64,000 bases of DNA from Saturnia japonica (Eukaryota > Arthropoda > Insecta > Lepidoptera > Saturniidae): contig CM065322.1 in the NCBI GenBank assembly GCA_033032175.1, positions 12,524,001-12,588,000 of the forward strand, written 5' to 3'. The notes beneath the pieces were generated by a model. The model saw only the letters and a list, made by a program, of their open reading frames with translations, did not search any database and had not been told where the DNA came from. Every line of letters starts with the position of its first letter. The first letter of the stretch is position 1. A program made the position numbers and the translations under genes. This document shows positions 35,755 through 48,393 of this stretch, one piece after another.

Positions 35755-37845
35755 TTTTATTATTATATTCTTTATTGCACAAAAAAAAAAAAGTACAAAT
35801 GGAGGACTTAATGCTAAAAAGCATTCTCTGCCAGTCTTCCAAGGGAGCAAGGGAAAGGTATATGCAAGGTGTGCATAATGTTAAGTAAAAAAAAAGTTTA
35901 TAACGATTATTAAGATTATATATTATTAAGAAGTATTCAAATGCTCCAAGTAAAACCTACGTAGCGAATACTTGAAGGAATTTCGAGAGTTGGCCAGTTG
36001 GATATTGATAGGAAGTGAATTCCACAGTCGTGCTGCTGTAACGGCAAAGGATTGGTCGCGGAAATTAGTATGATGACTTGGTATACTGAGAATTAAAGAA
36101 TCAGAAGACCTTAGCTGTCTATTATGCGTATCCGCGAGAGATTGAAAAAGTGTTTTTAAATATTTAGGGGATTTGGGATTAATAAGTACGGAGAAAAGAA
36201 GACAAAGTATTCTTATATTCCTACGTTGCCGAATAGGTAGCCATTTCAACCTGGCTCGGTATTCAGAAACATGATCAAACTTCCGAAGACGGAAGATGAA
36301 ACGGATACAGTTATTGAGTAGACGATCAAATTTATTTAAGAGATCTTCTGAGAGGTCCAAGTAAGCAACGTCTGCATAATCCAGAAGTGGTAGAAGAAGA
36401 GTATTCACTAGGGAAATCTTAGTATTAACAGGAAGAAAGTTTTTCAAACGCATGAGAGAATGAAGAGAAGCATAAAATTTTCTACTAACTTCCTTGACCT
36501 GGTCTGCCCAGCATAATTTAGTATCGAAGATGATACCAAGATTTTTCACCGTAGTTGAGTAAGGAATGGTACATTTATTGTATTGAAGAGGAGTCAATGA
36601 ATTAAAGTCTATTTTAGCAAGCTGTTTTGAGCTACCAATTACAATGGATTGACACTTAGTTGGATTAACATAAATCCCGTAAGATTCAGACCAGGAAAGT
36701 AAACTTGAGAGGTCCTTGTTTAAATTATTGATTATAGAAGGAAGATTCTTTATTTCGCAATGCAGATACAATTGCAGGTCATCAGCATAGAGATGGTAGT
36801 GGGATTGTAAAATAGGCGTAAGTAAGTTTATAAAAATAGAAAAAAGTAACGGAGAAAGAATGCCGCCTTGGGGAACACCAGCTTCTAGAGCACACCAATC
36901 TGATTCGCCATCATAGACGCGAACAGCCTGGTGACGATCTCGGAGATAAGAAGAAAACCATTCCAGTACTAAGGGTGAAAACTGAAGACAAGAAAGAGCG
37001 GCAATCAGAAGATCGTGGTCAACAGCATTAAATGCATTGCTAAAATCAATAAGGACCAATACTGTGACCATACCTTTTTCCATATTAGATCTAACATCTT
37101 CCGTGATCTTAAGCAAAGCAGTAGTAGTACTGTGGGCGGTTCGAAAGCCAGACTGAAATTGATTTAATAGATCGTTGTCAGTGAGGAAAGAAGTAACTTG
37201 TTTATTGACAATAGATTCCAAAATTTTGGAAAGGAAGGGAAGAATAGAGATAGGTCGAAAATGATTAGGAGCTGTGGGATTGGTAACTTTAGAAAGCGGA
37301 ACAATATAAGCATTCTTCCAAGAAGCTGGATAAATCCCCGTGGTTAAAGAAAAGTTTATGATAGAAGTCACACATGGGAGAATAAGCTTATAAATATATT
37401 GTAGCATGACACGACCAATATTATCACAACCCACAGCTTTGGAATTGAGAGTTAGGAATATTTTTGTAAAATCATCTTCACTAGTAGGGGAAAACTCAAA
37501 CTGCTCAATCTGAGGACGGGGTAAACAAGCAAGAAATTTAAGAGTAAGACTTTTAACATTCAGTGTGAGCTTAGTAGCACTTGCAAAATGTTTATTTAAC
37601 AAGTTCAAGTCAATAGGAATTTTATCGTCCCTATTCAAGGGTTTGGATAGTCCGAGCGACTTTAGAAATTTCCCTAAGCAAGCAGGTGTGGATACTTCAA
37701 GTTGCTTATAAATATAGCGACGTTTGGCGTTCCGGCACAGAAGATTACATCTGTTCCTTAAGGCCTTGTACAGCACCCAATTTTCATCAGACCTGTGACA
37801 TTTGAACTTACGAAATGCACGATCACGCTTTAACATTGCCCTACG
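35755..37845 (-). mobile_element. 5'-truncated LINE (CR1/L2-like)
   Basis: The insertion holds one long reverse-transcriptase frame (35926-37836), a short 3' UTR and, on the minus strand, an AATAAA-containing end near 35780-35755 finishing in TAATAATAAAAAC. The endonuclease and ORF1 are missing. The 5' end abuts a Gypsy LTR fragment at 37846. No convincing target duplication was found; the AT-rich flanks make one hard to see. Confidence 0.8.
35926..37836 (-). CDS. LINE reverse transcriptase, 636 codons, no internal stop
   Basis: Motifs in order: NHFRPISILPFLSKILES (residues 191-208), QSGFRTAHSTTTALLKI (228-244), VLIDFSNAFNAVDHDLL (261-277, first catalytic Asp at 264), GVPQGGILSPLLFS (320-333) and YADDLQLY (350-357, second and third catalytic Asp). 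The C-terminus (LPIRQRRNIRILCLLF, then FAVTAARLWNSLP) is typical of CR1/L2/Daphne-type elements in the Jockey group; the exact clade is my inference. The enzyme copies element RNA at a nicked chromosomal target. The absence of stops or frameshifts over 1.9 kb suggests recent insertion, but the copy lacks the endonuclease and promoter, so it cannot move itself. The Met start is simply the first in the truncated frame. Confidence 0.85.
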   Translation of the reverse strand: MLKRDRAFRKFKCHRSDENWVLYKALRNRCNLLCRNAKRRYIYKQLEVSTPACLGKFLKSLGLSKPLNRDDKIPIDLNLLNKHFASATKLTLNVKSLTLKFLACLPRPQIEQFEFSPTSEDDFTKIFLTLNSKAVGCDNIGRVMLQYIYKLILPCVTSIINFSLTTGIYPASWKNAYIVPLSKVTNPTAPNHFRPISILPFLSKILESIVNKQVTSFLTDNDLLNQFQSGFRTAHSTTTALLKITEDVRSNMEKGMVTVLVLIDFSNAFNAVDHDLLIAALSCLQFSPLVLEWFSSYLRDRHQAVRVYDGESDWCALEAGVPQGGILSPLLFSIFINLLTPILQSHYHLYADDLQLYLHCEIKNLPSIINNLNKDLSSLLSWSESYGIYVNPTKCQSIVIGSSKQLAKIDFNSLTPLQYNKCTIPYSTTVKNLGIIFDTKLCWADQVKEVSRKFYASLHSLMRLKNFLPVNTKISLVNTLLLPLLDYADVAYLDLSEDLLNKFDRLLNNCIRFIFRLRKFDHVSEYRARLKWLPIRQRRNIRILCLLFSVLINPKSPKYLKTLFQSLADTHNRQLRSSDSLILSIPSHHTNFRDQSFAVTAARLWNSLPINIQLANSRNSFKYSLRRFYLEHLNTS

Positions 37846-38210
37846 TTGATAATTATTATATAAACGTTACTACGATTCAAAGGTCTGCCGTACAATTCTT
37901 TGGTTTTATTAAAACACTTGATAATTATTATATAAACGTTACTTTTATCAAAACTCTTGATAATTATTATATAAACGTTACTCGATTCAAAGGTCTGCCG
38001 TACAATTCTTTGGTTTTATTAAAACACTTGATAATTATTATATAAACGTTACTTTTATCAAAACTCTTGATAATTATTATATAAACGTTACTCGACTCAA
38101 AGGTCTGCCGTACAATTCTTTGGTTTTATTAAAACACTTGATAATTATTATATAAACGTTACTTTTATCAAAACTCTTGATAATTATTATATAAATGTTA
38201 CTCGATTCAA
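37846..38210. repeat. 110-bp tandem repeat inside the Gypsy LTR
   Basis: GATTCAAAGG (GACTCAAAGG in the third) occurs at 37874, 37984, 38094 and 38204, spacing exactly 110. Each unit contains two TTGATAATTATTATATAAA blocks. Confidence 0.93.
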
Positions 38211-38712
38211 AGGTCTCCGTACAATAATCCCATGATCAGATCGATCCTGAATAATCTGTCATACTCTCTGTTCTAATTTTCTATTTCCGTTTGAATTCAA
38301 AATTTCATCTTACTAGACTTTTCTTATTTTAAAAATTCAAAATAAATCTAATCATAGATTTATTTTGCTAAACTAGAACCTGGATAGAATATTTGTCTAT
38401 ACCTGAGAAACTCCTAACTGCGCATGCTCTATTATTATCAAAGAATTATCAATGACAGAGATTGTCATAATATTGCAATGTAAACAATACGAACCTAAAA
38501 TATTAACAAAGCTGTTATTAAACCAAAATTATCAAGTTATAAATTATCTAAACGCATCAATACATAAACCTATCATTAATTGGTATCCTGGAAATAAAAG
38601 AATAGGTACACCAAAATAATAATAAGGTAAATCAAATGAACTTATGATGAATAATATAAAGTAGATATTAAATAAGATAAATAAGATTATCTTCCAGATA
38701 AATAATATAACA
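37846..38712 (-). mobile_element. Truncated Gypsy LTR, third copy
   Basis: This matches the LTRs at 51389-52568 and 54725-55942. Its minus-strand start, TGTTATATTATT, is at 38712. Its other end is lost at the LINE. It carries the longest tandem array of the three (37846-38210). Confidence 0.88.
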
Positions 38713-39810
38713 CACTTTGGATTACAAAGGGAAAAAAAAGGGTAAAAAGGGAAGAAAAATCTTTCTTAAATAAATCCATAAAGACATTGTTACAATTACA
38801 AGCTTCTCCTGACAAGTTGCGGTTCTATAAGCCCTTTGTAATATGAAGTGTCGATATAATTGGCAGGTTGTATGAGTTTTTGACAATTTTGTAAAGTTGG
38901 CGAACGTTCTCTCCGGTCTTCTCCAGCATGTTGGACAAACTCTCCAACACATTCTGCAGAATTTTTTATATTATATAACTATCTATGCCCGCGGGTCCAT
39001 TTACTTTTTTTGTTCTCTTTTATGAAAAAATATACTTTTCGAATGTTTAAAACGGATAAAATATTCATAAGTGGACATTGCAAGAGGTAGGTCCCAGAGA
39101 TCATATAACTTGGTAAATATTATATTTCAAATTCAATATATACATAATTATTTATGATGATAATACTAATCTGTTAAGTAAAAATTTATTACTTTTGAAT
39201 ACATTTTAATATCGCGCTTTATTTTTCCATATTACGTGATTTATAATTTGGGCGTCGTCATTCATATCCATCCCACACCTGTTCAAAAGTTTAAACTCTC
39301 CAGGTTAAGCTGTACCCAGGATGCTTTGATTATGTGTAAGGAAAAAAATTGAGATTAAACCAAGGACAGTGTAGTTATTACACTTGATGATGATGTGTAG
39401 AGTCATGTGTAAACTCTGTTTCGAACCATATTAAGTAAAAATCAAATAATCCGTAGTTACGGTTATTTGTAACACAGTTTTTTTTATTGTGATATAACGT
39501 CATAAAATTAAAAATAATTCGTAAAATCAAAATTAAATTTATGTCACTCTAACCGTCACTCAATTAAGAAAATTGAGTTGCGTTGTTTTTGTAAAGAATA
39601 GGATTAAGGATTAGGTTTTGTTAAAATATCTTGTAAAATAAATCTGTTATAGAGTGTTTTGTATATTTTTGCAAACGAAATAAATGTCACGTTTATAGAA
39701 CCTTTACATATGTTGATATATAGGTCAGAATATTGTTGTGCGTTAAATAAGTCGTTTTATACATTTATTTATTTATTGTTTAAGACACTGGAAATACAAA
39801 CAAATGTTAT
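38713..39810. other. Intergenic; right part is duplicated 3' flank of the GST gene
   Basis: No gene seen. About 39415-39735 matches 59545-59840 (CTGTTTCGAACCATA, AGAATAGGATTAAGG, TTGTTAAAATATCTTGTA, ATAAAGATCAGAATAT-like), so the segmental duplication extends at least 550 bp beyond the GST stop codons. Confidence 0.6.
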
Positions 39811-39816
39811 TTTATT
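39811..39816 (-). terminator. Polyadenylation signal for the left GST gene
   Basis: AATAAA on the minus strand, about 150 bp past the stop codon. Confidence 0.45.
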
Positions 39817-39959
39817 TATATAAAATAAAACCATATAATTTAAAGATATAACATCACATAATTAATTACTTATAATAATCAATGAAATTCACATAATAAA
39901 TGGTGCATTTAAAAAATAGTTTAACGGTTTCTTTTTTGCCCAATTTTTGATTTCTTTTC

Positions 39960-42900
39960 TCAGTGTTTGGGTAGTTTAGCTTTCAAAAGGTCCTGATATG
40001 TTTGCAGACCAGGTGCGTTTCCTTTTTTGTAAATTTCAAGTTCGGAGCATCTCGCCAGCCAGTCTGTGACCTTTGGGTACCTGAGTTTATAAAATATTTG
40101 ATTATTGACCTAAATATTTATATAAAAAAACAAGAAGTATATTCATATTCGCTGAACAGTGTAAATGAAATAATCGCAACATTCAACTGTTTGGATGAGT
40201 ATCCTTTGAGGTCTAGTGTGGCATGAAACAATTTTAATGGTTTAAAGTGATTTGTAATTTTTGCGTAAGCAAATAAAACGTGCACATAATGACCCTGTAT
40301 TTTTAATAGAAATTATTCAAAAAGATTAAAATTCAGCATTATCTTCCTTAGCACAGTTTTCAGTTTTGATTGTTCTCCGTGAAGTGGGCAATGGTATCAA
40401 AGTATCCCATATCAATAAACTTTCCTATTATTTAGGCTTACTACCTTATCGAACCATCTGGTCTCTTAACATCATCACGGAACAAGGTATTTTGTTTTGA
40501 ATTAACAATAGATTTGATGCTAGCGGAGTTAAATGTTATATAGACTACGTCTACAAACCGAGCTTATTGTATATTGTATTAATAAGGGAAATGTATCTTA
40601 CAGTTTTTTATCAATCGGCAGTATTAAATTCATTGTGCTGATAGATGATACACAACACAAATCTGCCAACGTTACGTTATCGCCAGCCAGCCACGGAGCG
40701 GTAAGGAACTTCTCTGTGAACGCGTAACCTGCTTCAATCTTGCGTAATTCATCAGGTCTCAAGGACTTTTCACCCCAAAAGAAAACGGGTTCCTGAAAAA
40801 TTTCACATCCGTATATTTATTAAATTCAACTAACTGGGTATTTTCGTTTACTTTTTCAATAACATTTAAGTCGCACTGAGTAGGCGTTAGTAAGGGCTAT
40901 CGCGAGAAGACCAAAACATAGTTTTCGTTGGAATATTGAATACTTTAAATCGTACATTTTTTCAATACTCTTTGGGAAAATATGTGGTGTCGATTTACAA
41001 TGTCATACAGTTACCAAATGTATGGTAATTAAATTAACATGTCATCTATATTTTTTCATAGGTACTATGGCCTCGCTCATAAATTATGCCATTGATTTGG
41101 CCTGCACCATGACGGTTACGTTAATAATTGCCTTGAATTTGTGTGAAGATAGTCGTTGCAGGTACACAAGAGTCGTGAGTCGACTATTGCTCGCTCGCCT
41201 TATTTACTCCGATCTGAGATTAATCTTTTAATGTTTGTATATGACGAGCGATTTAGTGATAATTGAGTGACTTAAAATATTCTCTACAAAGGCCTTTTTC
41301 TTAAGCACAAGCAGTTATGGGAGAAGTAATTATGGCTGTGCGGTAGAGCGCATGATTGAATACGCTGTATTATGTTTTAGATAATTGCATTAAACTTAGT
41401 TATTCTACTGCTATTTCGTTCAACACATTCGTTTAATCACATAACATAAAAACAAACAATCATTTTCTATACACGGATGGAGATTACTCAACTTAATCTC
41501 TTCTAGTCTTCACTTTATATCGTCTTCTTTTCTTCTCTTTATCGTTTTCCAAATATAAGAAACTTTATTAATCACTCTTCAGCTTTTTTATATATGATTT
41601 TCACTACACTTTCAAACTCTATTTCAATTATATAGAATAAATTATTTCAAATAAAGAAGTTATTTAATTTAAATGTGTTCTTGTTCTAGTATATTCTTTA
41701 GATCCCTATAACTGGTTGTTGATCGTCTTATGCTTTAAGGGTAGCTTTTTTATGAAGTAATTTTAATAAAATTGTTGGCCTATAATGTGCTTCAGGACAC
41801 TTATTATTGAATTTAGGTATATGAAAAGAACACAAATCAACAGCTTGTATAAGACTTCAACTTCTATTTTGCAGTTATTATATCGAGATTTAAAATCTTA
41901 CTGGAACTGTAGAACTAACTAACTATATACCTACACATAACTAACTATAGTAATCCATAAGGAATTTTTATCAGATCCAAGACTTTTTTCCTTATTTTAT
42001 GAAAAAGAAATAGACTGGCATGACTGCGGTCTATGGGTATTGGTGAGTGATATAATAGAAGGCCACTAACTCCTGATAATTGAGTTGCAATGCCTCATGT
42101 GCTAGTTCATGCTGTAAACCAGCACGAGCATTGTTGCTTTGCGGTACTGATTCAGCAGTAAAACCTTGCACAGATTCTACAACTCTATACATATTTTTAG
42201 AATAAATCTCTACTGAAACACAAATAATGAGTCTGGCTAATTTTATACTTACAGCTGCTCCACGAAGCGCCGGGAATAGAATACCGCTGTCGAAATGTAA
42301 TCTTTGATCAACTACAGCTCTTTTCTTGGGATCAGTTGGATACAGTGAATCATTTTTACCAAACTTGTTTACCAAATAGGCAGCAATGGCATGACTGTAA
42401 AATAATAATTATATATAAGTAGTAAGCATTTCCCATAGCTTCGTACATACATTGAAACTTAAAATATATTAATCGACACAAAGCATATTTTAAATTAAAT
42501 TAAAATAGTAATAATTATCAGGAACAAGATATAATTAGCTAAGATTAGTATTATTAAATTATTTGACTTTTAATAAAAATCTATCTTTTATCAAACTGAT
42601 ACAATGGCAGAAATAAAATATAAATGATTCGTTAAATGGAATATGTCTCTTAATACCATTAATTAATAGTAGACTCCTTTAACTTATTGTGATATGACGT
42701 AATTCATTTAAAAATAATTCTTAAACTCGAACGTACTTAGAAAATAATCTCACAAAATAGTAAAAATTAAGCGCCCAGGATGAATGAAAATAGTTCATAA
42801 CACGTAATTTTATAGACTACTAGCTGGCCCCGCCAACCGTTATTCTCTCATTTCTAGTGGTCAATATATAAATATTCTTGAAAAATATTGACTTTGACTG

Positions 42901-43432
42901 CAATAAACAGTTAATAGATTATCCAATAGATTATCCTCTTACCTATCCCAAACGTAGAAGTCGCCATCCTGTAGTAACGGAACTGTGTGTTGAGGATTTA
43001 TCTGAAAAAAAGTGTATTATGTATTTTAAAATTATTAGTTTATTTGCTTGAAACTTTTAACGCTAAAAAGTTGAAAAATATTGATGCAAAATAATACTTT
43101 ATTTTTGGTATGTATTCATTGGTGTGTTTGTTCTCTGTTGCTATACTCAAAATGCAACTCCCTTAGTTCTTAGCACATTCTATGAAGTGTAAAGTTTTTT
43201 TTTAAATATCGTCGTAGTTTATTGTGTAGTTCATCCCTTCGTATGTTTTCTGTTCCAATACTGTGTTCTTAAGTTTAACAGTAGGTACCTTTAAATATTC
43301 TTCTTTCAAATGGCTTCCTTCAAGAACATTGACGTCTACGTATTCTACATTAGGTATATTGAGAGCTTCGATCACCATATAAACGGATCGCACCGGCGGA
43401 CTTGGATCGATCTTGTAAAGTTTGAGCACCAT
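39960..43432 (-). CDS. Glutathione S-transferase, delta/epsilon class (left copy)
   Basis: Five coding exons on the minus strand, all with GT-AG junctions: 43289-43432, 42943-43001, 42253-42394, 40602-40792 and 39960-40080. They join to 657 bases encoding 218 residues, the normal length for this family. The product is a cytosolic, normally dimeric enzyme that adds glutathione to electrophiles. The N-terminal thioredoxin-like domain (1 to about 80) shows SPPVR with catalytic Ser11, the glutathione-binding NPQHTVP (His53, cis-Pro56) and [10 protein letters not shown] (Asp67, Ser68). The helical domain has [27 protein letters not shown], and the N-capping motif [13 protein letters not shown]. 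The C-terminus is [13 protein letters not shown], ending LPKH. Epsilon is more likely than delta from overall wording; a tree would decide. No frame defect was seen. Its partner is at 60034-63480. A splice acceptor 13 bases before the ATG implies a 5' UTR intron. Confidence 0.93.
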
Positions 43433-44060
43433 TTTCTTTAATAAACTGTAAGTAGGATATCATAAAGTTTAATTGACAGTGGCTTACAAGCAATTAAACA
43501 TTAATGGAGTATATAAATTAATGCTACGCATTATAATTCTTTTAACAACTTGATATTCTTTGATTTCTGCAAAAGACCTAAATGAGAACCAATTTGTTCT
43601 TACCATACTTATATTAAACTAAGCCCCGGTGAAAATATTTGTCCTCGAAACTTCTAATTACTATTACTATTTATAATTGTTTTAATTTATTTAAATATTT
43701 AAAGTTTTATTTCAGTATTATTTTGTACGAAAAAGTAAAAATGTTTTATAAATTTCAGATAATAAAAAGATTGCACTTTCAATAAATGAAAATAATTTGT
43801 GTTCATTAAATTTTCCCTCTTGAACCGGATTTAATCTCTTACTCAACTTTCCGTCAATTAAAAAAGCTTTTTGAACAGTCGGATTAACTATGCTGGAAGA
43901 GTCTAAATATAATTTTTTTTTTTGTTAAAGCTATTTTAGTAAATTATGTTTTATTTATTTTTTGTTCTAAGAACATGTTACTTGAAATTTTTAATTTGTA
44001 TAAAAACAATATATATATTTTGACTTTGGAGGAGCGCAAGAAGTCCACCAGGGAGGTTAC

Positions 44061-44150
44061 ATCAAATGAATTTCCAATTGTTATAGATACTTCAAAAATT
44101 GCGACTGCCTTCGATTTCTATCGGTAGTTGATTCAAGTTATCGAATGTAA
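44061..44150 (-). promoter_or_regulatory. Probable non-coding first exon and promoter side, left GST
   Basis: The coding exon is preceded by an acceptor CTACTTACAG ending at 43446 (minus strand). The upstream block 44061-44150 is conserved with 63672-63750 of the other gene (shared phrases CTTGAATCA, AAATCGAAG). Both end at an aligned donor: TTTGAT|GTAACC here and TTTGTT|GTAAGT there. The inferred 5' UTR intron is 43446-44060. The transcription start was not identified. Confidence 0.5.
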
Positions 44151-47100
44151 CATAATATAAACATAAAGTCTGCAGTAGGTAAGTCAAGACGATATTCTAT
44201 TGACGCCCTCAGAAACTTAATGCAGTAAAATTTTATACAGATTGCGTAAAATATATTTTTGATTTCAATGGAATTTAAATTTTAGCAGCTGATAAATAAT
44301 AGTTCATTGTTGATAAAATCGTTGTTTTGAGACCAATAGTATAATAATTAATTTAAATTGCCTAATTAAGGTAAGGTTTTATCAATTTACTTTGTAAAGT
44401 AGAAGGTGTTATATGATATAATGCATTTTGTGAGAATGTATCATTTACTAGAGTACAAAATACAGTACTGGTGTAACAAAATTATGTACCTATTGTAGAC
44501 ACATGACTTTTACATAAATTTTTATATAAAATTAATACGATTTATTTGAAATCAATAATTGACTTAAAACACACTGTATTATATTTTATGTTAACCTTAA
44601 ACACTCGCACTAAATGTAGAATCATGATAATGTTCGGAGTAAAAGAAATCTTTTTTTTTCGAGGTGACTATACTGTTAGCCTTATGGGCCCTGAAGCCAT
44701 TAGAGGCTTTGACAGCATCACCCGGCTTGGGATTGAAAATCTACAAGAACCTGTTTTTCAATGTATAGTCCATTAATTATATTTCAGAATTTACATTAAA
44801 TGATTGGAGATAATTCAACAATCTGGTAACCGTCTATGGTTAATTAAACAAATTCATTACCTTATTTTCGACGATAGATTCACGAACGACGAAACTACCA
44901 CACTATATCAACTTGTTAACGTTAATGACAAAGTCAAAATAAAATAATCAAGGCCGCGAGACGCTCTAATGACATTTACACTGTACGTTAAAAACACTCT
45001 GTCTGCGGTGCCATGGTGTGTGAATATGTTATATAGGTAAAAAACAAATGATACATGATGACACGATAAAACATTTGTTAGTATTTAAAATTGCTGGTCT
45101 TGGAGCGAACTATATACTACGTCACCCGTCGATGACTTTGCACGTTTTCGTATGCCGATAGATGACGAGCCATAAAATATGGAACTTTTGTATGACTCAT
45201 GCACCAAACTGTATATTATAAACACTAGTATTTTGTGTAGTGCGTAAAAATAACCATTGCGTAAAAAAACATACGGTTCAATTAATTGTGATCAAAAGCA
45301 TTAAAGAGAGCTTTTATTTCAAAATGTAAAGTAAAATGTTAAATTTAAAAAGATTTCTATTAGACCTTTAAAAACACCATTAAATCATTAGCTTTGTTGC
45401 ACGTTGATTATATACAAAAATTAGCAATCCTGTGTAGAACATAGCCTGTAGTGAAAAATCTTTATTCTTTTTTAATTATTTTTTTCTTTCTTTTCTTCTT
45501 AGTTGAACTCTGCTCATGATCAAGTTATTGCAATAAATATCTACACTAAAATATTAAAAAAGTTGTTATGTAAAAGGAAATAAATGTCCTTAAATTTTAT
45601 AGTCATTGTTTTTTTGTTTTGACACAAATAATACGATAATGCTAATTATGATAGTAACTATCTGCTATGATAAGTAAAATTGTTCAGTTACACGGTGATT
45701 AAAATAATTTAAAGATAATGAAGCCGTTCTAAAAAGTAAATTTTATACTATCTAACACTGAACATCATTAATCGAGTAATTACTACACTGTGGTTTATTT
45801 TATTGCACTACCGGCAATATTATTATTTTTCCACATTTCCGCTGATTAGCTGGAAGAAAATGCTTTAAAGCATTAAGCTCGGCAGTTTACAAACGAAAAG
45901 TACAATAAAGTAATCTGTAATCATGCGTATGATAGTTATGATCCAGTTAGTAACATATCCCTATCGGCCCGATTAATCATTGTTATAACAGTGTTGACTT
46001 CATTGTAATCGTAATTACTTACATCATATCGTCTACATTATACGGTGCCATTTATCGAATATACTTACACAATGAATAATACATAGAAAAACATGAATTA
46101 GATATTTCTCTCACTTTACACCAGTATGCCGCCTTTACATAACCGTCATAATAACATTTTTATTGATGACTACTTTAAACATAATTTGCTTACACCAAAA
46201 ATTTGTTTTACTACTACTTTACAGTGATTTCGTCCCCAGCCCAAACTTGTATGCCCATTTTATTTTTGCTATACCTGCAAGTTTCAAAAGTGCCTCAGAC
46301 TAGAAAAAGATAGGTTCCTAAAAAGAAGATCATTGGCTAGGTAAATTACATAACTGGTTTTATCTCATTTTGTCGTTTTATGTCGAACTGCTGAATTCTC
46401 AAATAAAAAAAATTTAACAATAGGTTTCAATTAATTCGTTTTGTTTTTAATTATCCTGTCGTATTGTCGTCGTGTATTTTCCTTGTCAAAATTAAAGGTA
46501 ACACATATGCCACTTGTATAGAAATTTCTAATTTAATAAGATTAAATAATCTACCCTTAATAAACATATCTTCACTTCAACTTTACAAAAGGCAAATTTA
46601 CAGAACTACATATTGCTATTAATATTATTTTATTTACTATTGTAATTTTGTATCAATTGTGAAACCTAAAACACACTAAGGTTATTAAATTCCTTTCTGT
46701 CTTGATACCGCTATCAAATGTTTTAACATTGGGCAAAAAATCTCATAAATTAATCTGCGATTATCTAGAATGCAAAGAATATTATAGATAAGTGCATATT
46801 TAGAGTATTTAGGAGAGGTATTTTCAATTAGGCGCAATGATCAATAACTTTACTAAATATTTTATATCCAATATATACATACATTAAGGAATTATTAATT
46901 TAGGTAACTTGATTACTTTTGAATACAGTCTAATATAGCGCATAATTTTTTCAATTTACATTTAACTTGAAAGTTGTTCTTCACTTACAAATCTAATTAC
47001 ACAGTTGTTTAGTAGTATAAACAGTTTAAACTCTAGGTTACGAGGTAATTTAGAAATGTTTAATAGATATATAAGCACAGTGAAATAAGACAGCGTGGTT

Positions 47101-48388
47101 GTGCCATTTGAAATTAAGCGAAACTGTATACAATTATGTGAATTTTAATATGTATAATAATGATAGCTGTCACGTCAGACAGCGCACGTGCGAACCGTGC
47201 TTCCCCGTCCCGGATGTCGCACGTCGGTTAATTTATTTATTTTTATAGGCACACAAAATAGATTATAAACAAAATAAGAATAAATATCAAAATTTTATAT
47301 GTTTTAACTAGCTTATCATCCAATTTATTAGTGCGCATCAGTTGTACTTATTTTAACGTTTATATTTATACTAATCTAAAGCTTTAGATTTCCAAGACTT
47401 GGAGGGAGAGAAAAAAGAAGTTATTTTAGGAATTTAATTGTCATTAAATTATTGATAGTGTCAAAAATTAATACAAATTATAAATTTAATTTTAATTTAT
47501 ATCATCGATATATACATTATTTGATGCGATTTCTATTGGTATTGTTGTGACTAAAGCATTATGATAAGTGAAATATGCGATATAAGTTGGTGTTTCAACA
47601 TTATCTAAATATCTTGTAAAATAGCATCAATTGTCGTTCCTGAATTTGGATTAATATTTAACTGTAGACTAAATATTAGAAATTATTAATTATTTTTTTA
47701 AATTAATTAAAATTAATCATTAATTAAAATGCTACATGTTATTTGTAAATATTAAAACTTCCTTACCTTCAAACGAATTACCATGAAAAATTGTATATTA
47801 ACAAAAAGATAACAAATATATTACTTACTCTGAACATCTAATTAGTATAGGACGATTTACAAATTTATCACAAAATGTTTATTTATAAATTGAACTCACT
47901 GTTTACACATTGTCTCCATGGCTACGTTCGCTCTTGCTCACTCTCAAAACGTTTTACATCTTCGTGACGCGTTTCACCCGTAAAAATTTTACACTCATGC
48001 GCGCATTGAAGTTTCACATCAAAAATTTGTCACTTGTAAGTAGAATTACATTACATGGAATGTATTAAATTAAAGTAAAGTAACTTTGAATTACACATCG
48101 GAATAGACTTCGATTCAAGTTAAAGATATTAGTGGGGTCCATTAAGAGCGTTCTAATGTTCTTATATTATTGTATAAGGAACACATATTTGCTATTGGGC
48201 AGTCTATAGTAAAGTATAGTAGAATTAATAATTTTATGTAGCTAAATTAATTCACTTGCTTGCCTTCTACTAGAAAGAGAGGAGATTTTAAAAAGAAATA
48301 TGTTTTATTATAAGTAATACTTGTAAGATGGACTTATGCTATCATTGACTGTTATGTAGGTCATTGTAAGATCTAAAATTACGTAGTA
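44151..48388. other. Intergenic between the GST genes, left of the BEL insertion
   Basis: No gene supported. Bases 44650-44770 look like a minus-strand retroposon end (CTAACAGTATAGTCACCTCG followed by an A tract on that strand). About 47940-48010 holds another repeat with GTTTCACCCGTAAAAATTTT and GAAGTTTCACATC. TGACTTTGC at 45133-45141 fits the core of an antioxidant response element, 1.7 kb upstream of the left GST start codon. Confidence 0.4.
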
Positions 48389-48393
48389 GTTAC

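Noticed and set aside
42031..42375. 114-codon frame in the GST region
   Set aside because: Only its first part is GST exon 3 (42253-42394); the rest reads through the donor into the intron.
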